38,891 nt of DNA. Origin: Mediterranea sp. (in: CFB group bacteria) (GTDB lineage Bacteria; Bacteroidota; Bacteroidia; Bacteroidales; Bacteroidaceae). A program made the position numbers and the translations under genes. The stretch spans positions 1 to 38,891 of the forward strand of contig JAISIZ010000001.1 in NCBI GenBank assembly GCA_031261785.1. Direction: 5' to 3'. The notes under the pieces are model-generated. The model saw only the letters and a list, made by a program, of their open reading frames with translations, did no database searches and was not told the origin of the DNA. Positions 8,176 to 17,054 of this stretch are shown here, in pieces (the stretch's first letter is position 1; every line of letters begins with the position of its first letter).

Positions 8176-10284
8176 TCAATCCGCCCTCTCCTTGATTCCG
8201 TTCCTGACGAGAAGCGCGTCGATGGTGGGTTCCTGTCCGCGGAAACGCTTGTAGAGCGTCATGGGGTGTTCCGTCCCTCCTTTGGAGAGGATGTTGTCGC
8301 GGAACGACCGCGCCACCTCGGCATTGAATATTCCTTTCTGCTCGAAGAGCGAGAAGGCGTCGGCGTCGAGCACTTCCGCCCATTTGTAGCTGTAGTATCC
8401 GGCAGCGTATCCTCCCGAGAAGATGTGTCCGAACTGTGTGCTCATGCACGTCTTCTTGACGGGCGGCAACACTTGCGCCTTCGCCCAGGCGGCCTGCTCG
8501 TAGGCGCGCACGTCGCCCTCGAAGGGGGTGGAACGGGTGTACCACGCCATGTCGAGCAGCCCGAAGCCTACCTGCCGCAGGCAATTGTAGGCGGCCACGA
8601 AGTTGGAGCCGTCCACGATGCTGTGCACCATCTCCCCGGGGATGAGATGGTTCGTCTGGTAGTGCCGGGCGAAGGTGTTCAGGAACTCCTTTTGGTAGGC
8701 GAAGTTCTCCATGATCTGCGACGGCAGTTCCACGAAGTCCCAGTAGACGTTGGTGCCGCTCAGCAGGCGATAGGAGGAGTTGGCGAACATGCCGTGGAGG
8801 CTATGCCCGAACTCGTGGAGGAAGGTCTGCACCTCGTTGAAGGTGAGCAGTGCGGGCTTGCTCTCGGTGGGCTTGGTGAAGTTCATCACCAGCGACACCT
8901 GCGGGCGGCTGTTCTCGCCCGTCCGCGGGTCGACCCACTGCTCCTTGAAGTTGGTCATCCACGCTCCCGCCCGCTTGCCCTGGCGGGGATAGAAGTCGGT
9001 GTAGAGCACGGCCAGGAAGGATCCGTCGCGGTCGAATACTTCGTAGGCGTCGACATCCTTGTGGTAGACGGGTATCTCGGGATTCTTCGTGAAGGTGATG
9101 CCATAGAGCCTCTCGGCCAGGCCGAATACCCCCTTTTTCACTCGTTCCAGCTCAAAGTAGGGACGTAGCTCCTCGGCACTGTAGGCGAAGCGCTCGATCC
9201 TGAGCTTGTTGGAGTAGTAGCTCCAGTCCCACGGCATGAGGGTGAAGTCGTCTCCGAACTCCCTCCGCGCCACCTCCTGCACCGCTTCGTAGTCGCGGCG
9301 GGCGGCGGGCGTGTAAGCTTCGAGGAGCTGGTCGAAGAGGCGGTACACGGCGTCGCTGCCTCGTGCCATGCGCTTTTCGAGGATGTACTCGGCATAGTTG
9401 GCGTATCCCAGCAGTTGGGCGATGGCCATCCGCGTGTTGACGATCTTCTTCACGATGTCGAGATTGTTGTACGCGTTGTCGCGGGTGCCCTTGGTGTTGT
9501 AGGCGATGTATAGGGTGTGCCGCAGCTCGCGGTCGTCGGCGTACGTCATGAAGGGCACGTAGCTGGGAGCGTGCAGGGTGAACGCCCAGCCCTCCTTATT
9601 CTCGGCGGCGGCTGTTTCGGCGGCGGCCTCGACGGCTATCTCGGGCAGTCCGGCAAGCTGCTCCCTGTTGGTGATGAGCATTTGGTAGCGGTTGGTCTCC
9701 TTGAGGTTGTTCTCGCCGAAGTCGAGCGAGAGCTTGCTCAGCTCGAGGGTGAGCTGGCGGTAAGTCTCGCGGTCGGCTTCCGCCAAGTTGGCGCCATGCC
9801 GGGCGAAGGCGTCGTACACCACTTCGAGCAGGCGTGCCTGTTCCGTGTCGAGTCCCAGCCGTTCTTTTTGGTCGAACACTTCTTTCACCCGGGCGAAGAG
9901 TCCGCGGTTGAGGTAGATGTTGTTGGCGTGCTCGCTGAGCATCGGCATGATGCGTTGGGCCAGCTCCAGCAGCTCGTCGCTGGCCTCGGCGCTCAGCATG
10001 TTGCTGAAGACGGCGCTCACCAGGTCGAGCAGTTCGCCCGACGCGTCGTAAGCCGCTATGGTGTTGGCAAAATCCGCTTTCGCGGGGTTGTCGACGATGG
10101 CGGCGATCTCTTGGTTCTGTCGCTTGATGCCCTCGACGATGGCAGGTTCGTAGTCTCCGACTTTTATTTTGTCGAATGGCACTGTCTCGTGCGGTGTTTG
10201 GTAGGACATGAGAAACGGGTTCTGTCCATTTGCTATATCGGTCATAGTGAAAAAGAGTGTCAATGTTAGCAATATTCTTCTCAT
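8176..10284 (-). CDS. M3 family peptidyl-dipeptidase (Dcp-like), exported
   Basis: This is a 702-residue zinc metallopeptidase with a signal peptide (MRRILLTLTLFFTMTDIANG). The catalytic motif FLHEFGHSLHGMF (HExxH variant HEFGH) lies at about residue 490. The downstream third ligand region is WDFVELPSQIMENF, and the C-terminal M3 substrate loop reads GGYAAGYYSYKWAEVLDADA. Full-length M3 enzymes are 680-710 residues, so it is complete. Dcp-type members release dipeptides from peptide C-termini in the periplasm. It heads the five-gene operon ending with the folate cyclo-ligase. The ATG at 10284 is preferred over 10293. Confidence 0.95.
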   Translation of the reverse strand: MRRILLTLTLFFTMTDIANGQNPFLMSYQTPHETVPFDKIKVGDYEPAIVEGIKRQNQEIAAIVDNPAKADFANTIAAYDASGELLDLVSAVFSNMLSAEASDELLELAQRIMPMLSEHANNIYLNRGLFARVKEVFDQKERLGLDTEQARLLEVVYDAFARHGANLAEADRETYRQLTLELSKLSLDFGENNLKETNRYQMLITNREQLAGLPEIAVEAAAETAAAENKEGWAFTLHAPSYVPFMTYADDRELRHTLYIAYNTKGTRDNAYNNLDIVKKIVNTRMAIAQLLGYANYAEYILEKRMARGSDAVYRLFDQLLEAYTPAARRDYEAVQEVARREFGDDFTLMPWDWSYYSNKLRIERFAYSAEELRPYFELERVKKGVFGLAERLYGITFTKNPEIPVYHKDVDAYEVFDRDGSFLAVLYTDFYPRQGKRAGAWMTNFKEQWVDPRTGENSRPQVSLVMNFTKPTESKPALLTFNEVQTFLHEFGHSLHGMFANSSYRLLSGTNVYWDFVELPSQIMENFAYQKEFLNTFARHYQTNHLIPGEMVHSIVDGSNFVAAYNCLRQVGFGLLDMAWYTRSTPFEGDVRAYEQAAWAKAQVLPPVKKTCMSTQFGHIFSGGYAAGYYSYKWAEVLDADAFSLFEQKGIFNAEVARSFRDNILSKGGTEHPMTLYKRFRGQEPTIDALLVRNGIKERAD

Positions 10285-10290
10285 AGGTGG

Positions 10291-10298
10291 CAAAGCTA
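10291..10298 (-). promoter_or_regulatory. -7 promoter element immediately before the M3 peptidase ATG
   Basis: The minus-strand reading is TAGCTTTG, an exact TAnnTTTG match, only 6 bp from the ATG at 10284. If used, the transcript would be leaderless or nearly so. A plus-strand TAATTTTG at 10300-10307 faces the other way with no gene to serve, so chance matching is possible. Confidence 0.35.
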
Positions 10299-10435
10299 CT
10301 AATTTTGCGGTTCAGTAGCGGGATAACCTTTTGTTTTTTAACAATATATATATAAGTAAGTAGGGAATAGTCAAACCGCTGCCGGAGAACGTCAAAGCAA
10401 TCAGGCTGCGCATGGTGCGGGCTAATCGGTAATCA

Positions 10436-11035
10436 CTAAAAGAACCCGTTCGCCTCTTTTTCCCTCGGGATAAAGAAGCATTTTATACAATTCATGTTGC
10501 GAACGCAAAGTTGTATATGGTTCTTTTCTTTCATTTCCGTACCTGGATACAGTGGTTTCCCCTCCCAGAAAACCCCTCTTACGGAATCGTATGGAGTCAT
10601 TCCATTTTTGTGGCGAAGCTCGTGATATAGATTGATGACGGCGCAATCCAGATTGCGCAGCAGGAGATCACCGGCTCTTCCTACAGACTTGTTCGCCGGC
10701 AGCGGATTTCCGACCTTCCCGTAGGTGTATTTCAATTCCTCATACACCTCTTTCAAAGAATACAAATTGTGATGATCCAGCAAATCCAGGCAATTGCCCA
10801 GATCAATATAGGCTCCCAATACGGCAGGTTCCTCTATTTTTCCCCTGCTCCACTGTTCTTTGGCAAACTCCAACGCACGTTCGTGGTCATTGTCCCAAAA
10901 GTATATGCCATGTCCCAACCAATCGTATGCGTTCCGGCTACCGCTCATCCTTTCCTCATGAGAAACGATACGGTCGCGCAGACGCTTGTCGCAGCCATGG
11001 AATCCGACAACAAGTGTTGGCCTCTCAGAATACAT
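10436..11035 (-). CDS. Putative ADP-ribosyltransferase-like toxin partnered with a Panacea antitoxin
   Basis: This 199-residue protein has no signal peptide. I see an ART-like arrangement: a His in the first strand (VVGFHGCD, about 9-16), a conserved Tyr in WLGHGIYFWDND (about 39-50), then an alpha helix HERALEFAKEQW. This recalls DUF3990/PARP-like folds with an H-Y pair. The rest includes YIDLGNCLDLLDHHN and a basic/aromatic C-terminus. It starts 12 bp after the stop of the DUF4065/Panacea gene and reads the same way, the order expected for a Panacea antitoxin-toxin operon. Base composition is AT-richer than the flanking housekeeping genes, suggesting acquisition. The toxin role is inferred from context and the fold from motifs only. 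Confidence 0.65.
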   Translation of the reverse strand: MYSERPTLVVGFHGCDKRLRDRIVSHEERMSGSRNAYDWLGHGIYFWDNDHERALEFAKEQWSRGKIEEPAVLGAYIDLGNCLDLLDHHNLYSLKEVYEELKYTYGKVGNPLPANKSVGRAGDLLLRNLDCAVINLYHELRHKNGMTPYDSVRGVFWEGKPLYPGTEMKEKNHIQLCVRNMNCIKCFFIPREKEANGFF

Positions 11036-11047
11036 GAAACCGCCCAG

Positions 11048-11665
11048 TTATTGTTTATAGAAAGGAGATAGTTGCCCGTCCTGGTCGAGAATCCCTGCTG
11101 CTGTGAGAAGTTCCCGGGCTTCTTCCTTGGACGAGATGGATGCGAATTGAGAGTACGAATCAAATTGCTCACGGTTTATCTTTTTCTCATAATAAGCTTT
11201 AGTATCCGCATCTTCAATCTTACGGTCTCTGCCTTCGCCATTGTCCCATATTCGATACCATGGGGTATCTGTTTCGTGCGTCAACGCCGAAAGCTCTTGC
11301 CCGGTCAGATCCCTAAACCTGACGTACACTTTATTCAGCAAGATCTGGATGGAGGGATTAATCTCGCGATCGGTTATGGATAACGGCATATCACTGGAAT
11401 ATACGGCCGCGTCATTTATAGATTCCCCTGCCGGAATACCCCTTTTCTCTATCTGGATTTTAAGCAAACTGAACAGTTCCGGCATGACCGGACCATACTT
11501 CCAAGCCTCTATATCATCCGATACCAAAGGCTCTCCCCTGAGCGCCAAGTTCCAGCCATGAGCGATATAGACCAACTTTATCAGTTGTATGACCGATAGC
11601 GGAGAGCCTACCCTATTCGACCGATTGATAAGATAGCTCGCAATTATGGAAGATGAATAACACAT
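11048..11665 (-). CDS. Panacea (DUF4065/SocA-like) domain antitoxin
   Basis: This 205-residue protein has the DUF4065 hallmark at about residues 23-70: IQLIKLVYIAHGWNLALRG, EPLVSDDIEAWKYGPVMPEL. A C-terminal extension contains ELSALTHETDTPWYRIWDNG, also typical of the family. Panacea domains neutralise many unrelated toxins (SocA, PanAT systems), and the gene downstream is toxin-like, so an antitoxin role is likely. It is the first gene of the pair and has its own -7 element. Composition is AT-richer than the neighbours. The family assignment is solid; partner specificity is inferred. Confidence 0.85.
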   Translation of the reverse strand: MCYSSSIIASYLINRSNRVGSPLSVIQLIKLVYIAHGWNLALRGEPLVSDDIEAWKYGPVMPELFSLLKIQIEKRGIPAGESINDAAVYSSDMPLSITDREINPSIQILLNKVYVRFRDLTGQELSALTHETDTPWYRIWDNGEGRDRKIEDADTKAYYEKKINREQFDSYSQFASISSKEEARELLTAAGILDQDGQLSPFYKQ

Positions 11666-11692
11666 ATATTATCGCAGGTTCTTACGGGTTCG

Positions 11693-11700
11693 CAAAGATA
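11693..11700 (-). promoter_or_regulatory. -7 promoter element for the Panacea toxin-antitoxin pair
   Basis: The minus-strand reading is TATCTTTG, an exact TAnnTTTG match 27 bp before the antitoxin ATG. Confidence 0.5.
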
Positions 11701-11763
11701 GGCATAATTATCGTAAAAATAGATTGGCTTAGCACTTTTTTATTGTCCGGGGTGCGGAGCACT

Positions 11764-11800
11764 CAAAAAGAAGCCGCGGCGAGTTATTCGCCGCGGCTTC
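11764..11800 (-). terminator. Terminator of the downstream GAPDH gene
   Basis: The minus-strand stem GAAGCCGCGGCGA pairs perfectly with TCGCCGCGGCTTC across a 5-nt loop and is followed by TTTTTGAG. It lies 20 bp after the stop codon at 11821. Confidence 0.92.
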
Positions 11801-11820
11801 CCTGTCCTAACCCTTTTTGG

Positions 11821-12873
<1,053 letters not shown>

Positions 12874-12946
12874 CTATAAGAACAGTTCGTCCCATGTTTT
12901 GTTTCCTCCCCAAGCGTTAAACTGCGGCGCGTGATGTTTAATGTGT

Positions 12947-12989
12947 CTTAAAAAGAGAGAGCCGCCACGATCATTCGCGGCGGCTCTCT
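12947..12989 (-). terminator. Terminator between the two GAPDH genes
   Basis: The minus-strand stem AGAGAGCCGCC pairs with GGCGGCTCTCT, followed by CTTTTTAAG. It lies downstream of the paralog 2 stop at 13050. Confidence 0.9.
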
Positions 12990-13049
12990 ACCATTAAATT
13001 TTATTTCCCGGCCCAATTGGGCCTATTGAAAAAGGTGGGATCTCTGATG

Positions 13050-14072
<1,023 letters not shown>

Positions 14073-14142
14073 TTAGGAATTTATAATCTTTGTTCTATAA
14101 TCTTTTTAGCCCTGAGATTTGTTCTCTTTCTAAAATTCGCTG

Positions 14143-14170
14143 CAAAAGTAGTCATTTGTATGGGAACAAA
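14143..14170 (-). promoter_or_regulatory. Promoter for GAPDH paralog 2
   Basis: The minus-strand reading is TTTG (14167-14170), 16 nt, then TACTTTTG (14143-14150). The -7 is an exact match and the -33 spacing is slightly short. The leader would be about 75 nt and AT-rich. Confidence 0.5.
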
Positions 14171-14200
14171 CTATTAATTTCGCATTAAATATCCAAAAAG

Positions 14201-14635
14201 ATGGGAAAGAGTACCTTTTTTCAAGAGTTCAAGGCGTTCGCCATGAAAGGCAACGTCATCGACCTGGCCATTGGCGTCGTGATTGGCGGCGCGTTCGGCA
14301 AAATCGTGTCGTCGTTGGTGGCCAACATCATCATGCCTCCGGTGGGCCTACTGCTCGCCGGAGCCAGTCTCACCGACCTGAAGTGGGTGATGAAAGCCGC
14401 CGAGCTGGGCGCCGACGGCAAGGAGATCGCCCCAGCCGTGACGCTGGAGTACGGCTTGTTCCTGCAAGCCATCCTCGACTTCCTCATCGTGGCCTTCTGC
14501 ATCTTCCTCCTCCTGCGCGGCATGATGAGGTTGAGCGCCAAGCGCCAGAAAGAGGAAGCGGCCGCCGCCCCGCCCCCAGCCCCCACCAAGGAAGAGGAGC
14601 TGCTGACGGAGATACGCGATTTGCTGAAGAAGTAG
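14201..14635 (+). CDS. mscL: Large-conductance mechanosensitive channel MscL
   Basis: This 144-residue homopentameric inner-membrane channel releases solutes on hypo-osmotic shock. The order is: N-terminal amphipathic helix (FFQEFKAFAMKGNVIDLAIG), TM1 (VVIGGAFGKIVSSLVANIIM, then PPVG), a periplasmic loop with charged DGKEIAPAVTLEYG, TM2 (FLQAILDFLIVAFCIFLLLR), and a cytoplasmic C-terminal helix after an Ala/Pro-rich linker (AAAAPPPAPTKEEELLTEIR). It stands alone and is divergent from the GAPDH pair. Confidence 0.97.
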   Translation: MGKSTFFQEFKAFAMKGNVIDLAIGVVIGGAFGKIVSSLVANIIMPPVGLLLAGASLTDLKWVMKAAELGADGKEIAPAVTLEYGLFLQAILDFLIVAFCIFLLLRGMMRLSAKRQKEEAAAAPPPAPTKEEELLTEIRDLLKK

Positions 14636-14661
14636 CGGTAAGCGGGCGAACGGTTTAAATT

Positions 14662-14751
14662 CCCCTCGAAGACGGGTCATGCGAGGATCTATCTTCGAGG
14701 GGCAAAGGCGTTATGCGATCCCGCGCGCAACGAGAAGCCCGGGCTTCTCGT
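14662..14751. other. Inverted repeats downstream of mscL
   Basis: CCCCTCGAAGA (14662-14672) pairs with TCTTCGAGGGG (14692-14702). A separate perfect palindrome CGAGAAGCCCGGGCTTCTCG occupies 14731-14750. Neither is followed by a T run, so neither is a standard terminator. They may be protein sites or remnants of a mobile repeat. The rest of 14636-14900 holds no gene that I can support. Confidence 0.6.
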
Positions 14752-14901
14752 CCCACGCGCTTCCGCGTGAAGAAAAAAGGGGGCACCAGTGAGAACCTGT
14801 GTTTATCCTGTACCGTCTCCAAGTAAAGTCTCACATTTCGCGAGCGGCTGGATAGGAGGGTAAAAGGGAAGTGATTAATGATTGGCGGGAGGGAGTTCAC
14901 C

Positions 14902-14930
14902 ACAGATTACACAGATTCGCACAGATTTTG
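14902..14930. repeat. Triple ACAGATT direct repeat
   Basis: ACAGATT occurs at 14902, 14911 and 14921 with 9- and 10-bp spacing, in a short AT-rich stretch of a non-coding region. This kind of ACAGATT run is a recurring intergenic motif in many genomes. No function is assigned. Confidence 0.6.
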
Positions 14931-14983
14931 TAATGATCGGTATGAAGAGACGTGGTGTGCCGCGTCTCACCATTCGCGAGCCA

Positions 14984-15286
14984 TTAGACTCGGTGCCCTT
15001 CCAGGTCCAAACGTGGCTGAAAGCCTATGCCTCGAAAGGCTCCTAACCCAACGTAGAGCGAGTTGCGTTCGCGGTCCGCCCGCACGATGTCGTCGGTCAG
15101 CATGCTCTTGGTCGACGTGAAGAGCAATTTCTGTTCTTCACGATACGCCTTTTGGTAGGCTCTGTACCGTTTCCGGGCATCATCTTTCACATTGCGCTCT
15201 TCCTTGATCAATTCCGGGACACCGCCGCGAAAGTTGGAATGCTGCCCGTTAGAAAGTCATTTAAGAGAAGTCGTGTCAATCTTGAT
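14984..15286 (-). pseudogene. Decayed and truncated DUF6261-family gene
   Basis: Minus-strand translation aligns with the N-terminal third of the intact DUF6261 gene at 32689. LSNGQHSNF matches MKNAMHFNF. Further in, YRAYQKAYREEQ matches QAYEHAFNAEQ, LTDDIVRADRERNSLY matches LTDEIAQGDKERDALY, and the spacing is kept. The frame is broken by a TGA at 15257-15259, where an Arg occupies the intact protein (a CGA-to-TGA change would do it). The expected start position reads AGG rather than ATG. The sequence leaves the family after YVGLGAF, so about two thirds of the gene are missing. A 42-bp palindromic array begins about 30 bp upstream of the lost start. Confidence 0.8.
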
Positions 15287-15317
15287 CCTATTTATTTAAA
15301 ATTAGTGGTTTGAACTT

Positions 15318-15652
15318 GGTGAAATACTTATCCGATTTCAGGTGAGACTTTCCCCGACTGGTTATTCTATCACCCGATTTCGGGTAAGTCTTTCCCCGGT
15401 CGGTTATTCTATCACCCGATTTCGGGTAAGTCTTTCCCCGACCGGTTATTGTCTCACCTGATTTCAGGTGATGCTTTCCCCGGCCGGTTATTGTCTCACC
15501 CGATTTCAGGTGAAGCTTTCCCCGGCCGGTTATTGTCTCACCCGATTTCAGGTGAAGCTTTCCTCGGCCGGTTATTATCTCACCTGATTTCAGGTGAAGC
15601 TTTCCCCGGCCGGTTATTGTCTCACCCGATTTCAGGTGAGTATTTCCCCAGC
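15318..15652. repeat. Eight-copy 42-bp palindromic tandem array
   Basis: GATTTC recurs at 15334, 15376, 15418, 15460, 15502, 15544, 15586 and 15628, an exact 42-bp period throughout. Each unit has a short hairpin around ATTT (CACCTG-ATTT-CAGGTG or ACCCG-ATTT-CGGGT) and a second GC-rich part (CCCCGGCCGG and variants). The units vary in ways that keep the hairpin: CCCG/CGGG in some, CCTG/CAGG in others, and mixed forms that would be G-U pairs in a minus-strand RNA. Because 42 is a multiple of three, a 125-codon minus-strand frame stays open through it, but I do not regard that as a gene. There are no unique spacers, so it is not a CRISPR array. Confidence 0.9.
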
Positions 15653-15673
15653 GAACTCGAAGCATTTCATTTG

Positions 15674-15681
15674 CGAAAATA
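15674..15681 (-). promoter_or_regulatory. Possible -7 element in front of the 42-bp array
   Basis: The minus-strand reading is TATTTTCG, one mismatch from TAnnTTTG. It lies 22 bp upstream of the array on the strand of the decayed DUF6261 gene. It mirrors the layout at 32118-32155 but lacks a clear -33. Confidence 0.3.
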
Positions 15682-15902
15682 GAGAGATTGCGATATTCCT
15701 CTTTTGTGCAAATATTTAGGTGTCTGATTAGCTGCGAAGGCTTTTAGATATTCTTGAAGGTTCGTTGTCGCGAAGGTAATCATAGATTTTAGACAGTTAT
15801 TCGTCAAGGTATTACGGAGTGTCGATATTGTGATGATCACGACGTACAGATGGAGAGAACTTTAGATGCTTGTAAGTCGCATAAAAAAAGTATAAAAATA
15901 AT

Positions 15903-15933
15903 TTGGCTAATATATTGATATTTTGCATATTCG
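15903..15933 (+). promoter_or_regulatory. Shared-type promoter before the first DUF3828 gene
   Basis: TTG at 15903-15905, exactly 20 nt, then CATATTCG at 15926-15933. The same TTG-N20-CATATTyG arrangement occurs at 16962-16992 and 23576-23606. The interval 15653-15902 holds only AT-rich DNA with an 11-bp odd palindrome GTGATGATCAC at 15830-15840, a possible operator. Confidence 0.5.
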
Positions 15934-16004
15934 CGGCGAAATAACGCGATAGCATGAGCCATCATCGTTCTAATCATGCGATAGCGCCTATAAAAAATAA
16001 GGTT

Positions 16005-16910
16005 ATGAAATCAATAAAGCTTTTTATCGTTCTCCAATTGATCTGCGCGTGCCGGTTGTCGGCGCAAAAGCACGACACGCTCCCCCATGCGATGGGCAAA
16101 ACCTCTTATACTTCCATTTCGGTGGAAAAGGCGGTCTCATCCATAAAAGCGTTCTACCAATCCTATATAAGACGGTCGTCCGCACAGCCTTCCCAGTCCG
16201 TGGATACGCTGAATGCTTACTACCTCACCCCGGCCCTGATCGAGCGATTGGACAGGCTCATTTATTCGACTGACGCTGACCCCATCCTTCGTGCACAAGA
16301 TATCAGCGACAACATGCTTTCGTCATTAAACGTGCGGCCATTGGGCGGCAACTGGTTCATGGTTAGCTATATTTGGAGCAAGGAGTCGGGGCATAGGCAG
16401 GATATACCGGTAAGGGTAAAAGCTTATCAAGACCGGTACCAGATAGATTATGTCACTCCGGCCTGGAATGGCGCGCAATACGGTGATAGCCTGTTGCTAC
16501 ATTCTTCGGTAGCGGTTGTCGACAATGCCACTCCGCAGGCCTTCCTGAAAAGCTTCTATAACATATATACGAGCGCGTATTGCGACATGCCGGAACATTT
16601 AGCCGGCCGTTTGTCCATGCTGCGTAAAGTCTATATGACGGATCAGGCACGGCAGCAATACCGCATGGCCGAAGAAGTGGAAAAGCAAGATGGCTATATC
16701 GGCTACGACCAGCTGATCGATAACTTCGATTTCGACGCCACCTGGCAGCCCTCCATTACCGTGGAACACGCGGATGGAGATACATATATCGTGCGCTATT
16801 CGGGAAATGGAGGAAGCAAGAGCCGGCGGATAGAGGTGGTCAAGAGCGGAAAGGGCTACCTCATCAACGCGATAAGCCCCAATGAGAAGCCCGACGAAAC
16901 AGCGAGATGA
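16005..16910 (+). CDS. Exported protein with two DUF3828 domains
   Basis: The protein is about 301 residues. I chose the ATG at 16005 because it begins a signal peptide (MKSIKLFIVLQLICACRLSA, cleavage probably after SAQ); the longer frame from 15954 adds no signal-like sequence. Two tandem DUF3828-like domains follow. One contains SIKAFYQSYIRR, LTPALIERLDRL and LGGNWFMVSYIWSK. The other contains FLKSFYNIYTSAYCDM, IGYDQLIDNFDFDATW and HADGDTYIVRYSGNGG. The C-terminal domain is nearly the same in the two larger paralogs at 17055 and 19948. Predicted periplasmic or surface-exposed; function unknown. Confidence 0.8.
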   Translation: MKSIKLFIVLQLICACRLSAQKHDTLPHAMGKTSYTSISVEKAVSSIKAFYQSYIRRSSAQPSQSVDTLNAYYLTPALIERLDRLIYSTDADPILRAQDISDNMLSSLNVRPLGGNWFMVSYIWSKESGHRQDIPVRVKAYQDRYQIDYVTPAWNGAQYGDSLLLHSSVAVVDNATPQAFLKSFYNIYTSAYCDMPEHLAGRLSMLRKVYMTDQARQQYRMAEEVEKQDGYIGYDQLIDNFDFDATWQPSITVEHADGDTYIVRYSGNGGSKSRRIEVVKSGKGYLINAISPNEKPDETAR

Positions 16911-17026
16911 TGAAAATATATTCATAAACGCGCAGTTGCATAAAGAAAATAGAGAGATAACTTGGACGACACTCCCTAATTTGGCATATTTGCGACCTGT
17001 TAATAGATACCGCATAAAAGGTATCC
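16856..17026 (+). repeat. Direct repeat, left copy (gene tail plus promoter)
   Basis: About 170 bp starting in the last codons of the DUF3828 gene (TACCTCATCAACG) and running through ATGATGAAAATATATTCATA and CTAATTTGGCATATTTGCG to past CCTGTTAATA. It is repeated in the same orientation, with many substitutions, at 23469-23645. Confidence 0.8.
16962..16992 (+). promoter_or_regulatory. Shared-type promoter for the WG-repeat unit
   Basis: TTG (16962-16964), 20 nt, CATATTTG (16985-16992). This is one mismatch from the Bacteroidota -7 consensus with good -33 spacing, and it predicts a leader of about 55 nt before the ATG at 17055. It is preserved within the diverged direct repeat copy at 23576-23606. 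Confidence 0.55.
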
Positions 17027-17054
17027 ATACTAATCTTACTCAAATAAAATAGTT

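Noticed and set aside
10422..10646. 74-codon minus-strand ORF
   Set aside because: Out-of-frame shadow inside the ART-like toxin gene.
14662..14751. Terminator for mscL
   Set aside because: The hairpins are strong but neither is followed by a T run, so a rho-independent terminator is not supported.
15318..15652. CRISPR array
   Set aside because: The whole 42-bp unit repeats with no unique spacers, and no cas genes are nearby. The same holds for 32155-32425.
15288..15665. A 125-codon minus-strand frame with 14-residue repeats (SGETITGRGK) through the 42-bp array
   Set aside because: It is open only because 42 is a multiple of three; the palindromic design explains the repeats, and no ribosome-binding context or family match is visible.
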